Positions 25,287 to 32,391 of a stretch of DNA of 40,423 nucleotides are shown piece after piece. The position numbers and the translations under genes are program-made. Source of the DNA: Blautia luti (GTDB lineage Bacteria; Bacillota; Clostridia; Lachnospirales; Lachnospiraceae); contig NZ_JAAITI010000031.1 in the NCBI RefSeq assembly GCF_013304735.1, forward strand, positions 1 to 40,423, written 5' to 3'. The notes below the pieces were generated by a model. The model saw nothing but the letters and a program-made list of their open reading frames with translations, did not search any database and was not told the origin of the DNA. Each line of letters opens with the position of its first letter. The stretch's first letter is position 1.

Positions 25287-26141
25287 TCAGAAAAGCGGAT
25301 GAAGGTTCTTCAGGGAAATATCAAGGATCGGTGCAGAATGTGTTAATGCACCACTTGATACATAGTCTACACCAACATCCCTGATCTTTGCAATATTTTC
25401 TTTTGTAACATTTCCGGAACACTCGGTTTTGGCTCTTCCGTCGATCAGCTGTACGGCTTCTTTCATCATTTCCGGAGTCATATTATCAAGCATGATGATA
25501 TCTGCGCCTGCTTCAACTGCCTCTTTTACCTGGGCAAGGCTCTCTACTTCCACTTCGATCTTACGGACAAAAGGAGCATACTCCTGTGCCATTTTTACAG
25601 CTTTCGCAACGCTTCCTGCTGCTCCGATGTGGTTGTCTTTCAGAAGGACTCCGTCAGAAAGATTATATCTGTGGTTCTGGCCGCCGCCTACACGTACTGC
25701 ATATTTTTCAAAAATACGCATGTTCGGTGTGGTTTTTCTTGTATCCAGAAGAGTGATGCCGGTTCCTTCAAGAAGGGATGCAACGGAATGGGTATAAGTT
25801 GCAATTCCGCTCATTCTCTGAAGATAATTGAGGGCTACACGCTCACCGGAGAGAAGTACACGGATATCACCGGTAACTTTTCCCATCTTCTGGCCTTTTT
25901 TTACTTCGTCGCCATCCTTGCAGAATAATTCTACTTTTGTGTCAGCATCCAGAAGTGTAAATACACGGCTGAAAATTTCCAGTCCGGCAATGATTCCGTC
26001 CTCTTTGCAGATCAGATCTACTTCTCCCGGAACCGCCTCTTTCATAACGGAATTGGTTGTAACGTCTTCACTTGAAATATCTTCTTTTAAAGCCTCCAGG
26101 ATCAGGTGGTCTACCTGGAGTGTCATTGTGATCTTATTCAT
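25287..26141 (-). CDS. nadC: Quinolinate phosphoribosyltransferase (decarboxylating)
   Basis: A 284-residue enzyme converting quinolinate and PRPP to nicotinate mononucleotide, the third step of de novo NAD synthesis. Motifs seen: EDISSEDVTTNSV near the N-terminus, GERVALNYLQRMSGIAT, LLDTRKTTPNMRIFEKYAVRVGGGQNHRYNLSDGVLLKDNH (substrate-binding Arg/Lys/His residues) and the GADIIMLDNM strand. I chose the ATG at 26141 because AGAAGG lies 9-10 nt upstream. The longer open frame runs into nadB. The gap to nadB is 22 bp. Confidence 0.96.
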   Translation of the reverse strand: MNKITMTLQVDHLILEALKEDISSEDVTTNSVMKEAVPGEVDLICKEDGIIAGLEIFSRVFTLLDADTKVELFCKDGDEVKKGQKMGKVTGDIRVLLSGERVALNYLQRMSGIATYTHSVASLLEGTGITLLDTRKTTPNMRIFEKYAVRVGGGQNHRYNLSDGVLLKDNHIGAAGSVAKAVKMAQEYAPFVRKIEVEVESLAQVKEAVEAGADIIMLDNMTPEMMKEAVQLIDGRAKTECSGNVTKENIAKIRDVGVDYVSSGALTHSAPILDISLKNLHPLF

Positions 26142-26163
26142 TATACAGTACCTTCTCTTTCTT

Positions 26164-27423
26164 TCACGCTGCTCCTGCAGCACTTTTCTTTTCAGTGGAG
26201 ATTGCTTTTGCGGCACGTTTGGCAAATACAAGACTTTCCAGCAGGGAATTGCTTGCCAGGCGGTTGGCTCCATGTACCCCATTGCAGCTGGTTTCGCCTA
26301 CTGCATACAGCTGGTCCATACTGGTCTTGCTGTCAGAATCAACCCAGATACCGCCCATAAAATAATGCTGGGCAGGAACTACCGGGATACATTCTTTTGT
26401 TACATCGTAGCCTTCCTCCAGGCATCTTTCGTAAATATGCGGAAAATGATGAAGGATGGTATCTTTGTCAATGTTTTCCATAGAAAGCCATACATGGTCG
26501 GTTCCTTCTTTTTTCATCTCTTCCTGGATTGCCTTTGTTACCACATCTCTTGGGAGCAGTTCGTTGACAAAGCGTTCTTTTTTGCTGTTATAAAGCACTG
26601 CCCCCTCTCCGCGAACAGACTCAGAAATCAGAAATCTGCGGCCAGGTTTCTTGGAATACAAAGTCGTAGGATGAATCTGTACATAGTCCAGATGTTCCAG
26701 ACGTACATTGTGTTTTTTCGCAATATCCAGGGCATCACCGGTAAGGTGTGGATAGTTGGTGGAATGCTGATATCTTCCGCCGATTCCGCCACTTGCAAGG
26801 ATAGTGTCTTCCGCATAGATTTCTACCGGAAGCTCTCCGCCTGGCTGGATTTCTTCCTGGATTTTTACCTTTTCTCCTGCTTCCATTGCTTCCAGACGTG
26901 TTTTGTTTGCTTCTGCGGAAACTGCCTTCAATCCGATGCATTTGCCGTTTTTTACAAGGATGTCCTGCATGGAAGTATATTCCAGAACAGTTACATTTTC
27001 AAGTTTCAGGACCTGTCCCAGAAGTTTTTCGGAGATTTCCTTTCCTGTGATATCTTCATGATAAAGGATCCTCGGTTTGGAATGTGCACCTTCTCTTGTG
27101 TAGGCAAAATCATCTCCATCCATTTTGAAGTCCACGCCGTAACCTACCAGGTCATTGATCACATCTCTGGATCCCCGGATCATAATGTCTACGGATTCTT
27201 TTCTGTTTTCGTAATGTCCTGCTTTCATGGTGTCTTCAAAATAGCTGTCATAATCATTTTCATCACGGAGTACACAGATCCCGCCCTGTGCCAGGAAGGA
27301 ATCGCTGCTTCGCATATCTTCTTTTGTGATGATCACGATTTTTTTGTCTCTTGGAAGTTTCAGTGCGCTGAACATTCCCGCAACACCTGTTCCTACGATT
27401 ACTACGTCTGTCTTGATTTTCAT
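26164..27423 (-). CDS. nadB: L-aspartate oxidase
   Basis: A 419-residue FAD enzyme oxidising aspartate to iminoaspartate, the first step of NAD synthesis. The FAD-binding motif DVVIVGTGVAGMFSALKL opens the protein. SSDSFLAQGGI, HYENRKE, the catalytic region IHPTTLY...RRFLISESVRGEGAVLYN and VHGANRLASNSLLES are typical of the succinate dehydrogenase/fumarate reductase flavoprotein fold. It is about 100 residues shorter than the E. coli enzyme at the C-terminus, lacking the helical tail, as is common in clostridia. ATG 27423 follows GAGAGG by 8 nt. The aspartate oxidised here also feeds DapL and AspS. Confidence 0.95.
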   Translation of the reverse strand: MKIKTDVVIVGTGVAGMFSALKLPRDKKIVIITKEDMRSSDSFLAQGGICVLRDENDYDSYFEDTMKAGHYENRKESVDIMIRGSRDVINDLVGYGVDFKMDGDDFAYTREGAHSKPRILYHEDITGKEISEKLLGQVLKLENVTVLEYTSMQDILVKNGKCIGLKAVSAEANKTRLEAMEAGEKVKIQEEIQPGGELPVEIYAEDTILASGGIGGRYQHSTNYPHLTGDALDIAKKHNVRLEHLDYVQIHPTTLYSKKPGRRFLISESVRGEGAVLYNSKKERFVNELLPRDVVTKAIQEEMKKEGTDHVWLSMENIDKDTILHHFPHIYERCLEEGYDVTKECIPVVPAQHYFMGGIWVDSDSKTSMDQLYAVGETSCNGVHGANRLASNSLLESLVFAKRAAKAISTEKKSAAGAA

Positions 27424-27442
27424 TGTTTTCGCCTCTCTGTCT

Positions 27443-28348
27443 CTATTTTGCAAGTTCCAGCATCCGCTCCAGCGGTTTCTTTGCTTTTTCTCTTGTTTCA
27501 TCAGTTACATGGACTTCATTTTCTCCGGTTTTCAGAACATGGAGCACTTTTTCCAGAAATACTTTTTTCATGTTTTTGCAGACTGGTACGGTTTCTGTGA
27601 AGTAGAATTTTTTGTCCGGGCAGGTGGTTTCCAGTTTGTACTGTACGCCACATTCTGTGCAGATGATGAATTCTTTGTTGTTGCTGTCCTGAGCGTATTT
27701 GATGATCCCGGATGTGCTTCCGATATAATCTGCCTGTTTCAGGACTGTCTGAGGACATTCCGGATGGGCCAGCACAAGTGCTTCCGGATGGGCTTCTTTT
27801 GCTTCTTTTACTTCTTCGGGATCCATAAATTCGTGAACGATGCAGAAGCCTTCGTTATAGATGAAGTGTTTTTCCGGTACCTGTTCTGCGATAAAGTGGG
27901 CCAGGTTTCTGTCCGGGATGAAGAAGATATTTTTATTTGGGAGTGCTTTTACGATCTTTACGGCGTTTGCGGAGGTTACGCAGACATCGGAGAGTTCTTT
28001 TAAGGCTGCTGTGGAGTTGATGTAACAGACAACTGCTACGTCGTCGTATTCTTCTCTTACTTTTCGGATTCCTTCTTCAGTTGCCATGTGTGCCATGGGG
28101 CAGTCTGCGTCCATTGCGGGCATGAGTACAGTTTTGTCGGGGCTTAAGATCTTGGCGCTTTCTCCCATGAAGCCTACGCCGCAGAATACGATGGTTTTTT
28201 CTTTTGCGCTGGCTGCGATTTTGCTGAGGTAAAAGGAATCTCCTATATAGTCTGCTACGTCCTGTACTTCGGGGCGCACGTAGTAGTGTGCCAGGATGAT
28301 GGCGTCTTTTTCTTTTTTTAATTTCTGGATTTCTTCTGCTACTGTCAT
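27443..28348 (-). CDS. nadA: Quinolinate synthase
   Basis: A 301-residue short-form NadA condensing iminoaspartate with dihydroxyacetone phosphate to quinolinate, using an oxygen-sensitive 4Fe-4S cluster. Three cysteines match the ligands: one in VVCYINST, one in HPECPQTV and one in TCPDKKFYF. AHYYVRPEVQDVADYIGDS and PDRNLA are family motifs. ATG 28348 is preceded by AAAGGTG at about 7 nt; the longer frame would start with an unrelated basic stretch. It is first in nadABC. Confidence 0.96.
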   Translation of the reverse strand: MTVAEEIQKLKKEKDAIILAHYYVRPEVQDVADYIGDSFYLSKIAASAKEKTIVFCGVGFMGESAKILSPDKTVLMPAMDADCPMAHMATEEGIRKVREEYDDVAVVCYINSTAALKELSDVCVTSANAVKIVKALPNKNIFFIPDRNLAHFIAEQVPEKHFIYNEGFCIVHEFMDPEEVKEAKEAHPEALVLAHPECPQTVLKQADYIGSTSGIIKYAQDSNNKEFIICTECGVQYKLETTCPDKKFYFTETVPVCKNMKKVFLEKVLHVLKTGENEVHVTDETREKAKKPLERMLELAK

Positions 28349-28423
28349 TATTTTCACCTTTCCTGCAGGGGGTTTTCTTTTATTCCTGCTTTTGTTTTGT
28401 GGTTTTTTCAAAATATCTTACAC

Positions 28424-28461
28424 ATAATACCATAGTTCTTTACATGTGACAAGACAGTTGT
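28424..28461 (-). promoter_or_regulatory. nadABC promoter with overlapping candidate NiaR operator
   Basis: On the minus strand TTGTCA (28447-28452), a 17-bp spacer and TATTAT (28424-28429). An imperfect dyad ACAACTGTCTTGTCACATGT (28442-28461) covers the -35, with outer arms ACA...TGT and inner TGxC...GxCA symmetry. This arrangement fits steric repression by NiaR. The match to published NiaR boxes is from memory. The remainder of 28462-28642 is AT-rich with no gene visible. Confidence 0.65.
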
Positions 28462-28642
28462 TTGATTTGTTGTAAAGTTTTTGTTAAGGAATGGATGGAT
28501 TGGTTGCAGACGGACGGGGATGGATGGCGAAGGGGTGTTCAAATTTTAAATAAAATGAATTCGTGTGTGTATTTATTTTTGGTTAATTAATTACTTGATA
28601 TTTTTTTACCTGGTAAATTTAGTGATTAACATTTTTTTGAAT

Positions 28643-28713
28643 AAAAAAGGCCTGGTGTTTACAACAATTACCAGGAATGTATATTCCGGGAAATTACTGT
28701 AAGCTCCAGGTCT
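28643..28713 (-). terminator. Structured terminator of the DUF3737-patB operon
   Basis: On the minus strand GACCTGG pairs with CCAGGCC (one G-U), then GCTTAC with GTAAAC (one G-U), AATTTCCC with GGTAATT, and a central GGAAT-atac-ATTCC hairpin. It is followed by TTTTTT. A branched or interrupted stem this long is more elaborate than a minimal terminator. Confidence 0.75.
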
Positions 28714-28764
28714 CTTGATTTTTTAGTTAGATGGGGTTATTGGAATTTGCTTCTGTTTTGTTAT

Positions 28765-29940
28765 CTATTCAGCTTTGTTTTTCTGTTCCAGATATGCCTG
28801 GGTACTGTCTTTCAGGCGGTTGAGGCCGTCTATTACTGTATCTTTAGGGCAGGCGAGGTTTACGCGTAAGAAGCTTTGTCCATTTCGATATTCATTGCCG
28901 TCGCATACGTAGAGTCCGCTGTGCTGGCGGACGAAGGCATAGAATCTGGTTGCATCGTCGGTTACTTCGCGGCAGTCCAGCCAGAGCAGGTATGTGGCTT
29001 CTCCTCTGACTGCGTGGATTCCTTTTATTTCTTTTGTGATAAATTCTTCTGCATATCGTCTGTTTTCCCAGAGATATTCTCTTAAGCTGTCCAGCCATTC
29101 TGCTCCGTGGTTAAAGGCAGCTACCGGTGCGATAGCTGCAAATACGTTTGGTTCTGCCACTTCGTCTGTATTTAATCCGCGGTTGACCCGATGCCGCAGT
29201 ACGGGGTTTGGAACGATCACTGCTGCCGTCTGTAGTCCTGCCAGGTTAAAGGTTTTTGTAGGTGCCACGCAGGTGATGCTGTTTTCTCTGCAGGTCTCAG
29301 ATACTGAAGCAAAAGGTACGTAGTCTTTTCCTGGTTTTGTCAGGTCGCAGTGGATCTCGTCAGATAATACCAGTACGTGATGTTTTGCACATAATTCGCC
29401 AATCTTTGCCAGTGTTCCTCTGTCCCAGATCTTTCCTATGGGGTTGTGCGGGTTACAGAGAATCAGCAGGGATGCCTGTGGGTCTGAAAGTTTTTCCTCA
29501 AGGTCTGCGAAATCAATTTCATAGGCACCATTTTCGTAATGCAGCGGGCTTTCCAGGATGAACCGGCCGTTGTTGATGATGGAGTTAAAGAAAATATTGT
29601 ATACCGGAGTCATGACCACAACTTTTTCTGCTGTGGTTGTCATCTTACGCACAATGCTGGAGATTGCAGGTACAACACCTGTGCAGAAGATCAGCCATTC
29701 CTTTTCGATGGACCATTCATGGCGTGTTTTCCACCAGTTCTGATAGGCATCATACCATTCATCTTCGATCAGGGTATAGCCAAATACCCCGTGCTGTGCT
29801 CTTTTTATAATGGCTTCTGTTATCTGTGGAGCTGTCTGAAAGTCCATGTCAGCCACCCACATGGGCAGTTCTTTTTCTGTTACATCCCATTTCATAGAGC
29901 CAGTATGCCGGCGGTCTGTTTTTTCATCAAATATGCTCAT
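28765..29940 (-). CDS. patB: PatB/MalY-family PLP-dependent C-S lyase (cystathionine beta-lyase)
   Basis: A 391-residue fold-type I PLP enzyme of the MalY/PatB group, which cleaves the beta C-S bond of cystathionine or cysteine, yielding a thiol, pyruvate and ammonia. K229 in APTKTFNLAGLQ is the Schiff-base lysine. LCNPHNPIGK (about 161-170) and LSDEIHCDL are further cofactor contacts. The N-terminal FDEKTDRRHTGSMKWD and LPMWVADMDF are characteristic. Some members also act as transaminases or modulate transcription factors, so the exact substrate is uncertain. It follows the DUF3737 gene by 31 bp. Confidence 0.93.
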   Translation of the reverse strand: MSIFDEKTDRRHTGSMKWDVTEKELPMWVADMDFQTAPQITEAIIKRAQHGVFGYTLIEDEWYDAYQNWWKTRHEWSIEKEWLIFCTGVVPAISSIVRKMTTTAEKVVVMTPVYNIFFNSIINNGRFILESPLHYENGAYEIDFADLEEKLSDPQASLLILCNPHNPIGKIWDRGTLAKIGELCAKHHVLVLSDEIHCDLTKPGKDYVPFASVSETCRENSITCVAPTKTFNLAGLQTAAVIVPNPVLRHRVNRGLNTDEVAEPNVFAAIAPVAAFNHGAEWLDSLREYLWENRRYAEEFITKEIKGIHAVRGEATYLLWLDCREVTDDATRFYAFVRQHSGLYVCDGNEYRNGQSFLRVNLACPKDTVIDGLNRLKDSTQAYLEQKNKAE

Positions 29941-29971
29941 CTCTTTTTCCTTTCTTTATCTGTCAGCGCTT

Positions 29972-30871
29972 TTATGCCTCCGGTGCTTTATCCAGCTTTT
30001 CCAGAACTGTAGGACAGATAATTTCGGTTTCAGCCGGATCGATCTTTTCCGGGTCCAGGATCAGGGTTTCGATCTCATCTGCCTGGATCCTGCCTTCTGA
30101 CGGATTCATGACACTTTTGATCCTGCCGTTGATCTGTGCATCAATCCCTTTCGAATACTCAAAAGCCAGAGTTGTATTCAAAAGGGTGCAGTTGATCATT
30201 TTCAGGTTTTCAATATAACACAGTCCCTGCAGACTTTCTATGGTACAGTTGATAAATGTAAGATTTTTTGAATTCCAGCCCAGATACTCTCCATGAATCA
30301 CAGAATCATATACCGTAACATTTTCGCTGTTCCAGAAAGCATCTTTTGACAACATTCTGGCATTATGGACTTCCATATTTTTTGCACCGTCAAAAGCATA
30401 GTTGCCAACAAGTTTGAAATCATCGATGGTGATATTTGTGCTGTTCATGCCAAAATAATCACCCCTGGCCTGTACATGTGCAAGTTTTATACCCTCACAG
30501 TTCCAGAACGTCTCTGCCGCATTGGCAAGATACACATTATCAAGAGTCACATCATGACAGCGGCGGAAATTTTTCGGCGCCTCAATCAACGTATCCTCGA
30601 TCCGGATATGATCCGTATACCACACCCCAGAACGCGCCATCTCCAGCCAGGTACAATCCCTCGCCTCTATATTTTTGCTGTACCAGAGCGGATATTTCCA
30701 TTGAAACGAACTGTTCTCCAATACAATATCCCGACTCTCCTTAAGCGGAGACTCCCCATCATTAAAAATCGTCTGTTCAATATGCAACTTCTTCCCATGA
30801 AACAAAGGCCGCTCCCCTGTAAGATACGCACCCTTTAATTCTTTATCTGTTTTTATATTCTCTACACTCAT
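29972..30871 (-). CDS. DUF3737 right-handed beta-helix protein
   Basis: A 299-residue protein recognised as DUF3737. It is built of short irregular repeats of about 20 residues with N/D-rich turns (DIVLENSSF, NIEARDCTW, HIRIEDTLI, DVTLDNVYL, NITIDDFKL, NVTVYDSVI, NLTFINCTI). This pattern indicates a right-handed parallel beta-helix. There is no signal peptide and no catalytic residue that I recognise, so function is unknown. It is first in an operon with patB, and its promoter has the 19-bp spacer and dyad of MerR-family control, suggesting induction by a metal, thiol or aldehyde stress. Confidence 0.88.
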   Translation of the reverse strand: MSVENIKTDKELKGAYLTGERPLFHGKKLHIEQTIFNDGESPLKESRDIVLENSSFQWKYPLWYSKNIEARDCTWLEMARSGVWYTDHIRIEDTLIEAPKNFRRCHDVTLDNVYLANAAETFWNCEGIKLAHVQARGDYFGMNSTNITIDDFKLVGNYAFDGAKNMEVHNARMLSKDAFWNSENVTVYDSVIHGEYLGWNSKNLTFINCTIESLQGLCYIENLKMINCTLLNTTLAFEYSKGIDAQINGRIKSVMNPSEGRIQADEIETLILDPEKIDPAETEIICPTVLEKLDKAPEA

Positions 30872-30916
30872 TTTCTATCCTCTCTACATTCCTGTCATTC
30901 ACACGTTACTTTTTAT

Positions 30917-30947
30917 ATTTTAACATCTAAAGTTTACTTTAGGTCAA
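30917..30947 (-). promoter_or_regulatory. MerR-type promoter and operator of the DUF3737-patB operon
   Basis: On the minus strand TTGACC (30942-30947), a 19-bp spacer and TAAAAT (30917-30922). The spacer holds a near-perfect dyad CTAAAGT-tt-ACTTTAG (30927-30942). An over-long spacer with a central dyad is the hallmark of promoters twisted by MerR-family activators such as those of the NmlR/AdhR group. No merR gene is in the window. Confidence 0.8.
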
Positions 30948-31207
30948 GTATCTAATTGTTATTATCACGTTAAATGTAAAGGTAACTTCCTGATTATAAG
31001 ACTTAATTCCGGGTAGCTGACGTTAGGGGGACGGACATCGCCTCTTCATATAAACAATCGTTATCATTATACCCCACACATCATCTCACATACAAACTAA
31101 GCCATTGCAGCCGTCCAGCGAAGCGCCCGACGGCCCACCACCCACCGAGCAGCCACTCAACTTATCATCCTCAACAACCCTATACCTCCGCCCACACCGT
31201 CACACAG

Positions 31208-31407
31208 CCCCGGGCAGCGGAATGGATCTGCTGGCCTTTGCAGGAGCCGTAGTACTGCTTAGCGCCTGGAAGATTGCGTTATTCAGAAAAATGTCAGCTG
31301 TCTGAGCGCAGCGAGTTCTGCATTTTTCTGAATGCTTTTAGCAATCTTTCAGACGCTTAGCAGCACTAGACTCCGAAACAGCCGCAGATCCATTCCGCTG
31401 CCCGGGG
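31208..31407. repeat. 200-bp imperfect palindrome
   Basis: Perfect 24-bp terminal arms (31208-31231 and 31384-31407, starting CCCCGGGCAGCGG) enclose interior arms that also pair with interruptions: CTGCTTAGCGCCTG with CAGACGCTTAGCAGCA, AAGATTGC with GCAATCTTT, and TTCAGAAAAATG with CATTTTTCTGAA. The centre is around 31307. No transposase is present. It is GC-richer than its surroundings. It could be a MITE-like element or a genome-wide intergenic repeat. It lies in a 600-bp gap between the iolH 3' end and the DUF3737 promoter. The rest of that gap (30948-31207) shows nothing I can name. Confidence 0.85.
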
Positions 31408-31430
31408 CGTCCGTTTTACTAATCAAAAAA

Positions 31431-31466
31431 GAAAAAATCCGCCGCACCCAGCACGACAGATTTTTC
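31431..31466 (-). terminator. Terminator of the iol transcript
   Basis: On the minus strand ATCTGTCG pairs with CGGCGGAT (8 bp, two G-U), followed by TTTTTTC, beginning about 12 bp after the iolH stop. Confidence 0.75.
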
Positions 31467-31473
31467 CCCACCA

Positions 31474-32391
31474 CTATTTTAATAATTCCCGTTCAATCCT
31501 CTCCCGAGCCTCCGGTGCCTGCCTATCCATCTTCTCCGGAAAACCAAACATCGAAACACAGGCAATATTATCACCACCAGCCTTCGGTGCATCCGCCCTC
31601 AGCTGTTTATTCGCAAAATCCATATCTCTTAAGGTTTCAAAAATACCATCAAAATCCACATCGCCCTCACCCATAGCAAGATGCTGATGTACCGTCACAT
31701 CCGCTTTTCCACGGCCATTCAGCCACGGCGGATTTAAAATATACCGGCAGTCCATAGTCTGATTAAAAGTATCTGCAAACAATACATGTGTCAGCTCGTC
31801 TCCCGCATACTTCAGCATGGACCGCACATCTCCTTTGCCCTCATCATAGAAAAATCCATGAGGAGAAGAATACACATAACCAAGGTTCGGAGACCGGAAA
31901 GATTTTACCATATCACAGGTCTCATTATTCAGCTCGCAGAAATCATAAGGATGAGACTGGATCTCCACGCGGATACCTTCACGCTCGATCAGCGGAAGCA
32001 GCTCCTCCATGGATTTGAACCACATTCCATTGCAGATTTCCTGCTGGTTGGGATCACCGGAAAGCTCTGTATTAATAACCTTTACGCCCATATCTCCCGC
32101 AATCTGGATCATCCGTTTCCAGTTGGCAACTGCAAACTGTCTCTGTTCCTCTGTGGGGCCGGACCAGCGGTATACGACGATAAAGGAAGAAATCTCCACG
32201 CCGGTTTCCCGCAAAGCCTGTCTGTATTCCTGTTCACACTCCTTGGAAAACAGCGGATGTTTATAGAACGGATTGATCCTCGGATGTGGAGACTGCTCGA
32301 TATATTTATATCCCCAGTCTGCCACCTGATGGACCATACGATTGATATCCATCTGTTTTGCAAGCACATCTACATCAAATGCGATCTTCAT
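31474..32391 (-). CDS. iolH: IolH-like sugar phosphate isomerase/epimerase
   Basis: A 305-residue TIM-barrel protein of the AP-endonuclease-2/xylose isomerase-like superfamily. It closely follows the pattern I know from Bacillus IolH: YRWSGPTEEQRQFAVANWKRMIQIA (about 75-99), ELLPLIEREGIRVEIQSHPYDF, HVLFADTFN, RYILNPP and HQHLAMGEGDV. Metal ligands are likely the Glu/Asp/His residues in INTELSG, IQSHP, FADTF and HQHL. The precise reaction of IolH is not settled; an isomerase or epimerase step on an inositol-derived keto sugar is probable. Its ATG overlaps the stop of the transporter-kinase gene (ATGA), so the two are translationally coupled. Confidence 0.87.
   Translation of the reverse strand: MKIAFDVDVLAKQMDINRMVHQVADWGYKYIEQSPHPRINPFYKHPLFSKECEQEYRQALRETGVEISSFIVVYRWSGPTEEQRQFAVANWKRMIQIAGDMGVKVINTELSGDPNQQEICNGMWFKSMEELLPLIEREGIRVEIQSHPYDFCELNNETCDMVKSFRSPNLGYVYSSPHGFFYDEGKGDVRSMLKYAGDELTHVLFADTFNQTMDCRYILNPPWLNGRGKADVTVHQHLAMGEGDVDFDGIFETLRDMDFANKQLRADAPKAGGDNIACVSMFGFPEKMDRQAPEARERIERELLK

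Noticed and set aside
31105..31305. Plus-strand frame of 66 codons with a hydrophobic stretch
   Set aside because: It lies across the 200-bp palindrome and takes its hydrophobic segment from the repeat arm. There is no ribosome site or promoter, so it is probably spurious.
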